From contig JAPTYO010000010.1 in the NCBI GenBank assembly GCA_036873135.1, positions 5,246,634 through 5,310,633 of the forward strand: DNA of 64,000 nt, given 5' to 3'. The position numbers were made by a program, and so were the translations under genes. The notes beneath the pieces are model-generated. The model saw only the letters and a program-made list of their open reading frames with translations, did not search any database and was not told where the DNA came from. Of the stretch, positions 1 through 16,917 are shown piece by piece. The number at the start of each line of letters is the position of its first letter. The first letter of the stretch is position 1. This DNA is from Clarkia xantiana subsp. parviflora (Eukaryota > Streptophyta > Magnoliopsida > Myrtales > Onagraceae).

Positions 1-418
1 ATGCATACATGTAAATCATGGAAAAAATTTCAAGTGTTGGAAAACACTAGCATTTATGCAATTGGATGCATACATGTCAATCATGAAAAAATCTCTAAGT
101 GTTGGACAACATTAGCATTGATGCATATGGATGCATACATGTAAATCATGGAAAAAACTTCTAAGTGTTGGACAACACTAGCATTGATGCAATTGGATGC
201 ATACATGTCAATCATGAGAAAAAAAAAAAAAAAAAAAAAAACTAAGTGTTGGACAATATTAGCATTGATGCATATGGATGCATACATGTAAATCATGGAA
301 AAAAAATCTAAGTGTTGGCTAACACTAGCATTGATGCAATTGGATGCATACATGTCAATCATGGAAAAAAAAATTCTAAATGTTTGACAACATTAAGCAT
401 TGATGCATATGGTGATTT
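1..418. repeat. 65-bp tandem repeat array, dimeric
   Basis: About six and a half copies of a unit of roughly 65 bp; the motif ATGCATACATGT recurs near 1, 66, 131, 197, 278 and 343. Two alternating versions are visible: one has GCAATTGGATGCATACATGTCAA and the other GCATATGGATGCATACATGTAAA, so the array is built of about 130-bp dimers. One spacing is enlarged to about 81 bp by a poly-A run at 219-240. The array continues off the left edge. Minus-strand open frames here are by-products of the repeat. Confidence 0.85.
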
Positions 419-451
419 GAGAGAAAAAAAACCCTAAATGGTGATTTGAGA

Positions 452-454
<3 letters not shown>

Positions 455-497
<43 letters not shown>
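455..497. repeat. Poly-C homopolymer, 43 bases
   Basis: An uninterrupted run of 43 C follows the tandem array. Such long G/C homopolymers are rare in plant nuclear DNA, so the length may be a sequencing or assembly artefact. Confidence 0.9.
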
Positions 498-502
<5 letters not shown>

Positions 503-2213
503 GAGCATATTTCGGTCGAACAATCCACCACCTAAGGGTGTGCCAATTTGCCTGGAGCAAAACACTCCGGAGATCCGTCCCTACTAAGAATCGATCAGAG
601 GCTTTGTTGTGGAGTTAATACAACGTAGGGCTTCTTTAACAAGAACCTCTACGGGTTCCGTCCGGTGGATCGTGAACTCCCTCAGCAAGATCATTGGGAC
701 TACGGGTAAGGTTTAAGGTATGTGCACATCTTACGCTGCGTAATTCTGATTACAAGCATGTACCTTATTTATGTTTCCGTAGTAATCAACCCCGTAATCC
801 AACAGGAGGAACCTCACCAGCAGCATCAATGGTTGGGGAATCATGATGTATCGGGACCCCTGTTGCCGCATGGTCACGAAAAACCTTCGTAAAGATACCT
901 ACAGAAAGTAAGAAAATGTTCAAAATGTAACTATGGGAGAAATAAGATTACCCAGCTAATCGGGATCTCTTCTAGCCGAAGACGTATTCCCGCCTGAATA
1001 AGAGTCTCATATGTTGTGTCATTGACAGAGTGCCAAGGCTCGAAGCCTCTCTAAGTGACCAAAGCATTAATCTTGCCGACAGTGGCAAATTCCTCGGGAG
1101 TTAAATCATGTAAAGAAGGGGCACCGTCGGTCCCGATATGAGAATTGAGGGGCCATGAAACACCTTCTCAACCCCGTCACTAACTTCCTAGCTGATCTCC
1201 AAGAGAACTGATTATCTGAGGGAGGTCATCGACTCTTAAAGCTGAAAATCAATTGTGGACTACCCACGAATTGAAAAAGCACCTGAAAAGCTGAAGACTA
1301 TACTTCCAGTCGTAAACATCGCACAAGCAACGAAAATCCACCCAATAACGGATGGCGTTGACGGTGAATTGGCAATGATGCACCCTATAGTGCTCGCAGA
1401 GCTCTTCCAATTCATAACAGAAGGGAAATCGAAGCCCTGCTTCGATTTGACCGGCAAATATGGGACTTCCCCCGGAAGAGCCTGGTGAGATTCACTAGTA
1501 GGGTCACCGTATCAAGGCCTCTCAGCATCGCTAAGATTGGCTAGTGTCACCATTTTATAAAAGCAGCGCCTGATAACTTATTCACCTTAAGGGGGGTCGG
1601 GGAAAGAAAGAATGAAACCATAAGACATACCTGGGGGGTTGAAGAGGCCATATGAGTTCTGAAAAGTGATCGCAAAAAAGAAGATTTTCGATTAAGGTCT
1701 GAAGGACCAGCAGTGGCGACACCGACTAAGATTCTTTCCTCCGGAGAGCAGGGATGCAACGAGTTCGGATTGATGAAGAAAGCACTATATTGGTTCGCCA
1801 GAGTGAAGGAAAACGAGAGCAATGGTGAAAACTAAAAGTGAAATAATGATATTTATACTGAAGTGTCCACTGCCTAAGATATCTTCCCAAGGAAGCTTTC
1901 TCGATGTCATCACTCATTGGTGTAATTATTGCCAACATTACCGTTACTCAAATATTACCGTTGTCAATCTCTAGATGACTATTGAGATTCTCAAAGCTTC
2001 TCAAAGGGTCAGAAGATCAAGAGTGTATATCACCGTCTCGACTAAGAGATCCTAATCTCGCCTGAAGATTCAGACATCGATTCAAGAAACCGATAAAGTC
2101 TGAGGATTACAACCTGTCTAAGTACGTATCCCGACAATAAGAACTACCTAATCAATACTCGACTTTAGACCTCTTCTTCATACGGAGTCGACGAATCAAG
2201 TCTCGGGGGCAAG
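498..2213. other. Decayed retrotransposon-like internal DNA
   Basis: No intact gene. The stretch is richer in GC than the intergenic DNA elsewhere, and short open frames on both strands are broken by stops. Around 1000-1160 the minus strand reads nearly open with one internal stop, but I do not recognise the product. It ends in a purine-rich tract (2205-2213) directly before the LTR at 2214, as expected for the 3' end of an LTR retrotransposon. I infer it is the rotted interior of that element or a mixture of fragments. Confidence 0.45.
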
Positions 2214-2989
2214 TGTTGGGTTACGATTATAAGAACAAACCAATACATATAAGTCGAGAGCATATAAGTCGAGACTCATAAAAGATAGTTGACGACTAAT
2301 CATGCTCAGAATGAAGAAATTAGAGAAGATAGTCGACATCAAATATTGGGAAGGTCGACGATTAAGGTCCTTGAAGACTGGCGACAAGTCCGCTCAAAAC
2401 TCTCCCTCTTAAGGCAAGTGTCAAGTCGACAGCCAAATACTATTGAAGAGACCTTCCTCCTAAGGAAAGGAACTGGCAACCTACTTGCCGCCTCAGAGAA
2501 AACTCTTCATCTTAAGGAAGGGGCAGGTGGCAACCTGCTTGTCACCAGCTAAGCTGAAGAAACCTTCCTCTTAAAGAATGGTGAGATGGCGACCTGCTTC
2601 AGCCGCCCGAGAAAAACCTTCATAGCTAAGGAAAGATGAAGTGGCGACCTGCTTGTCACCTGTTTACACCGACTCTAGACAGAAACCCTCCCAAGAGTAT
2701 AGCTGTCATTTAAAGTCGGTACATTTCCCCTGTAAATAGGGGAACACTTTTATCTAAATACTTACATTCATATACTTTTTATAGTATTCTCTTAAATTTC
2801 ATTACTGACTTAAGTTTCGGAGTGGAATCAGGGGTCATCCCCACCCCTTTTGAGGTCCTCGCCTACAAAAAGCATCTAAATGAAACTAAGCACCCCGAGG
2901 TCGACATAGACACCTAAAAGAGCTAGCTACCGACGAGATCTCAAATTCCATTATCAGAAGCTTCAAGCTACGTCATTTTGATCCCAACA
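2214..2989 (+). mobile_element. LTR of a truncated LTR retrotransposon (776 bp)
   Basis: The segment starts TGTTGGG and ends CCCAACA, the inverted termini typical of plant LTRs. A polypurine tract (TCTCGGGGGCAAG) abuts the left end, so this is probably a 3' LTR in + orientation. A promoter-like stretch (TGTAAATAGGGG, about 2730) sits upstream of a region typical of R-U5. Inside, from about 2400 to 2680, are about four degenerate repeats of 55-65 bp built around CTTAAGGAA and GGCAACCTGCTTG. No second copy lies in the window. Confidence 0.7.
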
Positions 2990-3740
2990 CATAGTAATCA
3001 ATGAGTAAAATAATTTTACATTTACTTCTCTGACGACTTCAGTCTTGGAACCCAAGTTAGACTTTAAACACAATTAATTTAAAAATGGTATATATGTATT
3101 TATGGGTATTTAAGTTATTTAGTTATTTTATTAATATATTCTAATACATATTTTATTAAAATATTAATATATTATAATACATATTGTATTAACTAAGTAT
3201 GTACTCATATATAAGTATGTACTAATATATATATGTTAAGAATGTACTAATATATATATATGTTAGTCGATATTTAGTTAATGTATAAAAATAAATATGT
3301 CCTTAATATATTATTATTATAACGTAAAGATTCCACGTCGGACATATATATATATATAATCCACGATAAGGAAATTGATCATCAGTTGATATCATAAGTG
3401 GGTTGGTAAATTAATGGCTGCAGACTTCGTCAAACTCATATACTAATGTAGCCCCCTACGTGCCCACCATATCTCATATAAAAACAGCTCGTTTCACATA
3501 TAACAAATCACTGGCCAAAAAAAAAAACATTTAACAAGTCAAGGTATCTATCGCCAATGTCGAATAATCCATTATGTAAATGATTACGTACCAGAATTTG
3601 CAGATTCCGACACCGACATGATCTCGAACGAAAAGTCATGAGAACAACCTATTATCTATATGTCGTGGTCCGGTCTAATTTATCTGCGCTGTGTTCAATT
3701 ATTATTATTATAAAAAAGTAGCACCAAGAAGACTTTGAAG
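2990..3740. other. AT-rich 5' flank of receptor kinase gene 1
   Basis: No gene seen. The first half is very AT-rich with TA-rich runs (3110-3360). The second half is the promoter and leader of the receptor kinase gene. Confidence 0.5.
3475..3484 (+). promoter_or_regulatory. Candidate TATA box, receptor kinase gene 1
   Basis: CATATAAAAA lies about 260 bp upstream of the start codon at 3741, after a C-rich stretch. Position and sequence fit a plant TATA box with a leader of about 230 nt. This is inferred from sequence only. Confidence 0.35.
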
Positions 3741-8950
<5,210 letters not shown>

Positions 8951-9213
8951 ACAAGTCCCTTCTGTTTTGTGTTTCATGATTCTATTACGATCATCATTCA
9001 TGATCATTTCAACGCTTCGACTCCATTCTGTTTCACAATTGTTAAATCAATTTTAACTTTTTCTCACATATAAATTCATACACCAAAATTTTATAACACT
9101 AAATAAAACTTTTTTTTGTGGGTAGGTATAAGATTTTTCCGAAATTTTGGGCCGAGAGCGTTAATGTTGAAGCCCTTCCCAATTAGGTGTGTCTCCAGCG
9201 TGATTCAAACTCA
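8951..9213. other. 3' flank of gene 1
   Basis: Untranslated and flanking DNA after the stop codon; nothing distinct seen. Confidence 0.4.
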
Positions 9214-9221
9214 GTCCGCCC

Positions 9222-9683
9222 TAAGGGTGTAAACGAGTCAAGCTACTCGGAATCGACATGGACAAAACTTGAATTCGTTTCGAAAAAATTCGAGTTGAGC
9301 TTTCTGGTATGTCGAGCTCGATAATGTTCGGCTCGAGTTACTCGCGAGCCTAAATGAGTTTCGAGTTCGACTTTATAAGTCGAGTCGAGCTTGATTCTTA
9401 TTATTATTCTTATTTAATAATATTTAATTATTATATAAGTCAACCGAGTTCGAGTTTAGTAGAGTCGAGCTCGATTTTTTAGTTATGAGAAATGTTAATT
9501 TATTGTGATATATAATTGACTAACGAGCCGAGTAGAGCTCGATTATGTCGAGTTTGAATTCGAGTTAAGTCCGAGTTTTAAAATTAGAGTTCAGCCAAGC
9601 TCGAGTTCAAGCTTGGCAAACACTAATTGAGTCGAGTCGAGCTTGACAAATACTCGGCTCGAATTGGCTCATTTACATCCCTA
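9222..9683. mobile_element. hAT-type non-autonomous element with 8-bp TSD
   Basis: Ends are TAAGGGTGTAAACGAG and CTCATTTACATCCCTA, an imperfect terminal inverted repeat. It is flanked by GTCCGCCC (9214-9221) and GTCCGCCT (9684-9691), an 8-bp target duplication with one mismatch, which is the hAT hallmark. The inside is full of subterminal CGAGT/ACTCG words (for example TCGAGCTCG), as in plant hAT MITEs. It has no coding capacity. Confidence 0.8.
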
Positions 9684-9691
9684 GTCCGCCT

Positions 9692-10721
9692 CTAAAACCG
9701 CACATCGCTTTATCAGTTGGTTCAACTAGCATCAAATCAAAATAAAATTATTTGTGATTGTACCCTCCGCATAATAATGTTCGTACATTATAATATCGTG
9801 GCTCAACATAATAAATGCATGCATGTCATATACAAAGGTCAGATGGAGCTACTTTTTACCACTCAAGGATTACAGTTGGTGCTACTTTTTACAGTTGGAG
9901 TTACTACTCAAGGATTATAGTTGGAGCTACTTATTACCACTCGTTTACAACATACCTCTCATGCTACCTATCAGTCAGTTTCAAAAACTTATATCACATC
10001 TTCAACAGCCTTATTTCAGCATTTACAAGTGCCCTGACCTTGAAAAAAACACTCACTGAAATACACAAATTGGTGAACTTATAAATTTAAAAGGAAAAAA
10101 AAATCAATTTTTTTTCCTTTTAAATTTATAACTTTCTTAATTTTTTAAACTAATTATTATTTTAACAAATTTCAATTCCAAAAAAAGAAAAAAATCGAAT
10201 TAAATAAAATGGATCCCACAAGCCGGTGGCACCACCTACATTTGGCCCACCTGCCTGGCAGGCAGGTACCTTCATATAGGTATTAAAAACCAGGGCAATA
10301 CCGCAATACTATTTGAATATATTTTATTTTTAAATGTAATTTTACTATAAAGGGGAACTTATCAAATTAATTATAGATTAGCCTGAATAACACATGACAG
10401 AACCAAACTTGATTGACCGAAAATTGTGAATGATGGTGATGGATCAACATTCAATATATGGTAACCACCAGAAATGATTTAAAAGGAACGACCAACAGAG
10501 AGTGAGAAGAGTGAATTTCTGCGCTTACCATGATTTTTGCGGAACTATAGTACAGGTACATTGAATTGAATTTGAATATCTTCATAAGGAATATTTTAAT
10601 ATATTTATAATTTATAATAATATTTACCCACAAAATGTGCTGTCATATTTAATATCGAGAGAGAAGGAGCCTGAAAACAAAATTCACGAGCACTTCCGTT
10701 AATGCATTCAACCGCTCATAG
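9692..10721. other. Intergenic DNA between the hAT elements
   Basis: No gene seen. A short direct repeat of GTTGGAGCTACTT..TTACCACTC-like words lies at 9840-9945, a hairpin at 10079-10131, and a 19-bp palindrome ACCTGCCTGGCAGGCAGGT near 10248-10267. The short open frames at 9717-10084 overlap in three frames and show no protein-like features. Confidence 0.5.
10079..10131. repeat. Perfect short hairpin, AT-rich
   Basis: TTATAAATTTAAAAGG followed by an A run and then a T run and its exact complement CCTTTTAAATTTATAA. The stem is 16 bp plus the A/T run, the loop only a few bases. Probably a small foldback or a terminator-like structure of no known function. Confidence 0.7.
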
Positions 10722-11174
10722 TAGGGCTTGTAATTTGTGACACGATAGATAGTACGACACAAGCTCATAAAAAAAAATGTCCGTGCTAAGATGTAACAGA
10801 ATGATAATATAATAATACGAACACAATTAACGTGATATAACTTTCGTGTCGTATTCGTGTTTGAGTATCATTACACGACACGCACGATAACACGATAAAG
10901 TTGTGCTAATAAGACTAATTCTTAAGTATTTTTTGAACAAATATTTTTATTATTTTTAAAAACTTCAATTAGTGGTTTAAATTCTTAGTGTCGTATAAAG
11001 ATGTACAACTGTATATCCTTACACAACACAATAACACGACACGAAAATACACAAAAATATATGTGTTGTGTTCATATTTGCAAAATGTGTCACGATAAGC
11101 TTATTGTACGTTTTTCGTATTTAGAAAGTTTAGCACGAAACAATCATTAACACGTAACACGAATTGTTATCCTA
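10722..11174. mobile_element. Diverged hAT-like element, CGTGT-rich
   Basis: Begins TAGGGCTTGTAATTTGTGAC and ends with GTAACACGAATTGTTATCCTA, an imperfect inverted repeat. The interior carries many ACACGA/TCGTGT subterminal words. A second copy lies at 60124-60593. Flanking 8-mers GCTCATAG and GCCAACAG match at only 5 of 8 positions, so this copy is old or my ends are off by a few bases. It lies 150 bp upstream of receptor kinase gene 2 and may contribute to its promoter. Confidence 0.55.
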
Positions 11175-11324
11175 GCCAACAGTGGTGATTTGTAATACAT
11201 AATGTGGATGGTATTAATTTCGTATGTATTAGGTAATATGTGAATTCGTCTTTATTAAAGGTCTTCGTTGGTCGTCTTTTTTCTTCTTCCATAATGTCTT
11301 TATTCAATAACACAACCAAATTAA

Positions 11325-14300
11325 ATGAAGATGAAGAAGATGAATTTCTCCATCGTCGTCTTCTTCTTCTTCTTCTTCATCTTCTTCTTCATTACACACT
11401 TCTCCTCTGCATTGGACGCCATCACCCCCTCACAGCCCCTAACCGACGGCGAGGATCCCATCACCTTGGTATCTGACGGCGGAAGTTTCGAGCTAGGTTT
11501 CTTCAGCCCCGGCAGATCCAAGAAACGTTTCTTGGGAATCTGGTATAAAAACATCCCGGACAAGACGGTGGTTTGGGTGGCCAACCGAGATAACCCGATC
11601 CATGACACCTCCGGCAACCTCACACTCTCCTCCTCCGGCAACCTCGTCCTCCGGAACATTACCGGTGTTGTCTGGTCGACAAACACGACCGTTCCGGGCC
11701 CCACAACTGTACACCTTCTAGAAACCGGCAACCTAGTCCTCAAAGAATCTAGTTCTCCGTCGACGTTTCTATGGCAGAGCTTCGACTATCCAACCGACAC
11801 GTTTCTGCCGGAGATGAAGATCGGGTGGGACCGGAGGTCGGGGCTGAACCGCCACCTCGTGGCCTGGAAAAACCCCGACGACCCATCTCCGGGAAGTTTC
11901 CGGTGGGGCATGGAGCGGCGTAACTTTCCGGAATCCGTTGCGTGGAACAACGGCAGGGAGGTGTTCCGAAGCGGGCCGTGGAATGGGGTTCGCTACAGCG
12001 GGGCGCCGGAGCAGAGAGAAAACCCGATCTTCTCCTTTAACTTCGAATGGACCTCCGACGAGGTTAGCTACATTTACCATCTGAAGAACAAGTCTGTTTT
12101 GACCAGAAATGTCTTGAACCAAACAACTCTAGCTTGGGAGAGGTATGTCAAATTTTACACCAAGCACTTGTTCAACTTATTTGTAATTTTAAGGCGATAA
12201 GTAAATAAGTGTTTTTTTACTAATGTGAATATGTTATAGTTTTCTAGATTTTTCTTAACTCTATATTTTTTAGAACTTTTTAGCATTACAATTTTTTAGA
12301 ATTTATTTTATTTTATAAAAGTATTTTTTATTTTTTAATACAAATTTTATTAATAAAACTATTTTTGTATCTTACTCGTAGTCGAAATCATCATGTTCTT
12401 GTATCTTTCTCGGAATTGGAATTACCATGCTCTTGTATCGTCTTCGTATTTTACACAATCATGTTTTTGTAACGTTCTCACGACAATAATGCGCACAGGC
12501 GTAGCACAGGCTAGTGTCTAGTTTAATCTTTATAATTAGACATTTTACCTTAAAAACTCATCACCTAAAATTTGAGTTAATAGATTTGTCGCTCTGGAGA
12601 TTCAAACATAAACGTGTTAATAGTAATTGTTTTAAAAACCTTGACCAATTGTTTTAATCTTTATACTTCAATAAGGTATACATGGAGCGAGTCCACGCTG
12701 ACATGGCGGCTCTACTCGACAGTACCAAAGGATTATTGCGACGATTACGGCATCTGCGGGCCTAATAGCAATTGTGACATGTCGATGCTGCCGGCATGTC
12801 AGTGCCTTATCGGGTTCAGCCCCGTCTCGCCCGGGAACTGGAATTTCCAACAGGACTTCTCTCAGGGTTGCTTGAGGAACAAGTCACTTGAATGCGGCGA
12901 CAAAGACGGGTTTCGGAAGCTGTCTGGTCTCAAACTGCCCGATACTAGGTTGTCTTGGCTCGATTCGAAGATGGGGATCGAGGAATGTAGAGAAATATGT
13001 TTGAAGAATTGTTCTTGCACTGCGTATACTTTCTCCGATATTCGAGGCTCCGGAAGCGGGTGTGCGATTTGGTTCAATGAGCTCATGGATATTCGACATT
13101 TTCCAGATGGCGGACAAGATTTGTTCGTCCGAATGGCTTCTTCGGAACTAGGTATGATCGATTTTCGACTTCTTAACTGTTGGAAATACTGGTTTTACCG
13201 AATTTTTCAATCATAAAAAACGTTTCATCGCTATAAATTACATTTTGGAAGCCTCGTCCATCATCAATGTTTTTTTCTTCTTGACGATGGTCTTAGCTCT
13301 CCTATCAGGAGAGTAGCACTCATAACATCCATAGTTAATGGTTTTTCTAACGAAAAATGTACTTAAAAATCATAGTAAAAAACCTACATTTTACCAACCA
13401 TGCGGTTAGAAACCTAATTTCGTCGGGTCTTAAGTCTTTCAGCAATGTTTTTACTTAGCGTCGGCAAAACACCATTTACCGAGACAAAACACCGTTCATT
13501 TTTCGTGTTCTTTTTCGACAAAGTTACTGATATTGATATAATGATCTCTTTGACAAATTTAAGGTTTCCAAGGAACAGAAAGTAATAAGACTAAACTGAA
13601 GATAGTCGTCCTAGCTGTGATTGTTTCTTTGGCAGCTCTAGCGATTGTTATTATAACATGGTTATATTGTCGCAAGATGAAGACGAAACTACTCAAAGGT
13701 ACATCAAATTTCCGTTTTTAACATTATTTTCACTTTTCATAAACAATTTTATTTTTTTTTATAAACAAAACCTTTGATCTGGTCTCACCAACCTTGTTCC
13801 TTGTTCGACTAATTTTAAGGAAAAATAGAAGAACACAGTGTCGTAGCAGAATCGAAGCACGAAAAGCCCAATGATGACTCGGAGTTGCCAACGTTCGACT
13901 TCGCAACTATCTCTATTGCCACATACAACTTTTCAGTTAAAAATAAGCTCGGGGAAGGCGGGTTCGGGCCCGTATATAAGGTTAACACGACCCTTATTAG
14001 TGAATAAATATATATTCTTAATATAACTTAATCAGAATATACTAAAATATATTTATTCTCTAATAAAACAGGGATTGTTAGTTGATGGTCGGGAAATAGC
14101 CGTGAAAAGGCTATCTACGAGCTCCGGACAAGGACTAAAAGAGTTCAAGAACGAAGTGATTCTTATCGCAGAGCTTCAACACCGAAACCTCGTAAAGCTT
14201 CTCGGCTGTAGCATAGAAGGAGAAGAGAAGATGTTGATATACGAGTACATGCCGAACCGGAGCTTGGACTCCTTCATTTTCGGTACATTCTAGTCACATA

Positions 14301-15936
14301 TAAAAACTTAGTTTGTAAATTCGAACTGATATATGAAGTTATGGTTAAATTTTGCAGATGAAAAGAAAAAATATATCCTAGATTGGCCTAAAAGATTCGA
14401 TATTATATGTGGCATTGCTCGAGGCCTTCTATACCTACATCGGGATTCGAGATTGAGGATCATACACAGAGATGTCAAGGCGAGTAATGTTCTTCTCGAT
14501 AACGATATGAACCCAAAGATATCGGACTTTGGGATGGCGAAAACATTTGGAGGAGACCAATCTGAGGGAAATACTAACAGGGTTGTTGGAACCTAGTAAG
14601 TTAGTAACTCTATGTTTTTAAAACAAAAATTTACACAAGATTAGTCACAAAATGATAGATACATTGTTATTGGTTTTTGCAGCGGATATATGGCTCCTGA
14701 ATATGCAATCGACGGACTTTTCTCAGTCAAATCAGATGTTTTCAGTTTCGGGATTTTAGTGCTCGAAATAATAAGCGGGAAGAAGAGTCGAGGTGTGTTC
14801 CGGTCGAGCCAAAACCTCATTGGACATGTAAGTCTCTTGAACATAATTTATAGACTGAAATACAAAAATGTAGTTTATACATCATTTGGAATTAGGTATA
14901 GTAGAAGGTCCACAAATGAATAAATTTATATACCAAACATCCACTCATCAAGAAAGAGAAGGTATGAAAGTCAAGACACCCTAAAGTTGGATTGAATTTT
15001 GAATCCAAAAGTTGTTTTGATATAGAGAAATGTATCAATTTTTAATATAGAGCGGTAGCTAACACACTTTAGGTATTGAACAATCACATTATTCATTATT
15101 GTTCGTACATATATATATATATTAGCTAATAATGTGTTTTAATTGAGTAGTTTTTGTTATTAGCTAATACATAGCGGATGATCTGACCGGGCTCTAGCGA
15201 TCACCAATTTGGATCTCCGAACAAACTTAAATAATACTATAAAAAAATGTATGTAAGAGAAATGATAGACATTGCGACAATTTATAATGTGAATACCGTT
15301 CGACTGAACATAAATATTTTATTAATATTTAAAATAAATTCATCTCTCAAATATTCGTTGGGAAAATTGCCGCACGGTATAGCAAAACACTATACGTAAT
15401 TAGGGGTATTTAGGAGTTAGGATCGCTCATACTCTTGTATTATTATTAGTCTCATTCTGAAAATGTCATTGTAATGTTATCACAAAGACCACACAATGCG
15501 CCTAACGCGCGCAGGTATCTAGTTTACATAAGTTATATCTAAACATTGTATTATTACTTATATAACTTTAATCCAACCATTGTATTTTAACCATGATGAT
15601 CAAATAAAACGCTTACAGGCTTGGAATCTGTATTCTGAAGGGAGGCCGATCGAGTTGATAGATTCCTGTTTGGAGAACTCCGATTCTTCATCCATTTTGC
15701 CGGAAGTAATGAGATGCATCCAAGTCAGCTTCCTCTGCCTCCAACATCAGCCCGAGGATCGGCCAAGCATGGGGACAGTGGCGGTGATGTTAGGTGGCGA
15801 GGGGCCTCTGCCGCGGCCCAAACAACCTGGGTTCCTCATTGATCGAGACAAATCGTACGAGGGTGATTCATCAACAAGCAAGCAAGATACAAGATCGGTT
15901 AATGATATAACTGTTACGCTTATTGAGGGTCGTTAG
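11325..15936 (+). CDS. G-type lectin S-receptor-like Ser/Thr kinase, gene 2
   Basis: Exons read as 11325-12142, 12676-13151, 13564-13698, 13820-13980, 14072-14282, 14358-14595, 14683-14827 and 15619-15936 (833 aa, intact). A signal peptide with a long phenylalanine-rich core (residues 8-24) precedes a B-lectin domain ([10 protein letters not shown]), the S-locus glycoprotein region ([22 protein letters not shown]), a cysteine-rich part ([13 protein letters not shown]) and a PAN domain ([11 protein letters not shown]). One membrane helix is at about 445-467. The kinase keeps [10 protein letters not shown], the lysine in IAVKRL (542), HRDVKASN (637-639), DFG (657) and APEYA. It is a tandem paralogue of the gene at 3741-8950: exon phases from the membrane exon onward match and exon lengths agree closely. 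One intron (12143-12675) interrupts the S-domain at R|YTW, a place where gene 1 has none. The start is the first of three close in-frame ATGs. Ligand and pathway are unknown. Confidence 0.9.
12380..12522 (+). mobile_element. Helitron-like 3' end in intron 1 of gene 2
   Basis: The segment ends TGCGC-loop-GCACA followed by GGCTAGTGTCTAGT and then T. A small hairpin close upstream of CTAGT, inserted before T, is the signature of a Helitron 3' end. The stem has one mismatch. Upstream words such as CATGCTCTTGTATC recur in the second candidate at 15523. The 5' end was not located, so the start given is only the shared segment. Confidence 0.45.
15360..15523 (+). mobile_element. Helitron-like 3' end in intron 7 of gene 2
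   Basis: TGCGC (15497-15501), a short loop, GCGCA (15509-15513), then GGTATCTAGT and T. The perfect 5-bp GC-rich stem just before CTAGT fits the Helitron 3' consensus. It shares CATACTCTTGTAT-like words with the candidate ending at 12522. It lies in the long last intron (14828-15618), which is about 790 bp. The 5' end is not identified. Confidence 0.5.
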
Positions 15937-16074
15937 AATTTCAAAAGTAAATGTTGAAAATAGAGAAGTTAGGGGGGGTAAAGGTATAAACATAGAAATC
16001 ATTGGTATTGGACCCATGTTTTTGTTATTTTTTATAATAAGACACAATTTTTTTTGGCCAACGGAATACTTTAT

Positions 16075-16686
16075 TCATTCGAAACAAATAACAATGAGTT
16101 TAAGTCGGTTACATATAAAATCCTTACGAGTTAAAGAAAAATGATACGGTGGGGGTTCAAGAACCCAATTATCTAAACACGACCTCTTTCTAGCCTGGAT
16201 AGCAATCCAGTTAGCGACTTCATTCGCTTTTCTCGAAACGGAGCTCCAACGGACAATCGGTATTAGTCCGGCCAAATGACGAATTTTGTCCACAAAGAAA
16301 GCAATATGCTAATCACACGTTCGGTTTGAACATAATAATGTATCGATAGCTACCTTTGAATCTGACTCGATGATAATATGGTCGCATCCCTCTTGTAAGG
16401 CTAGACAAAGGGCTTCATGGATTTCAAGTGTTTTCAAGACAAGACTCCCTTGACGAGTAGAAACACGATTAAGTCCCCCATTTACCTTCCCGCGAATATC
16501 TCTAGCGATAAAAAAGTCTGTAGATATGTAGTTGTCTCCATCGGGAGAGTGTTCATTCCTTAGTGCTCGCATTGATGACTGTCGCGTATACACGCGCTGA
16601 TCAAGTTGTTGTCCATCTTTGTAGACTGAGTTGTCAAAGCGTATCTTCCAGAGTACACATCCAGACTTAGCTGATTTTGCGGACAT
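16075..16686 (-). pseudogene. RNase H-like fragment (RVT_3 type), broken
   Basis: Read on the minus strand this resembles the RNase H-like domain found at the end of plant LINE polyproteins: an N-terminal KIRFD strand, FIARDIRGKVNGG, then EALCLALQEGC and IIIESDSKVAIDTLL, and a C-terminal VSRKANEVANWIA helix. The frame is interrupted by one TAG at 16309-16311, between CSNRTCD and HIAFFVDKIRHLAG; it probably replaced a TGG. No reverse transcriptase or start region is attached. It lies about 140 bp downstream of receptor kinase gene 2, convergent with it. Best read as a dead LINE or orphan RNase H fragment. Confidence 0.65.
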
Positions 16687-16699
16687 GATAGCCGCTTAG

Positions 16700-16917
16700 A
16701 AATGTGCGGACATGATAGCCACTTAACCCTGAAGTAGTAGATCTTACGTTGGCATGTCGACATGTGCGTACGCGTACTCGCGATCATGGCGTGTCGGAGC
16801 ATGAGCGTACTATGCCATGTTTGTTGCTACTATCTTTAGTTTCTGAATGAGAGGTGTTGCTTCCTCCCTCAATGCGTTGGCACACGCGTGTTGCGCTTTG
16901 AGGTCTCCAAACTTAGT
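16700..16917. other. Left flank of the LTR retrotransposon
   Basis: A short direct repeat GCGGACATGATAGCC occurs twice (near 16680 and 16706). With the retrotransposon and one TTAGT removed, this sequence runs directly into 28073-28300. No gene recognised. Confidence 0.5.

Noticed and set aside
81..362. 93-codon minus-strand open frame with repeated MYASICINA
   Set aside because: Translation of the 65-bp tandem repeat including its poly-A run.
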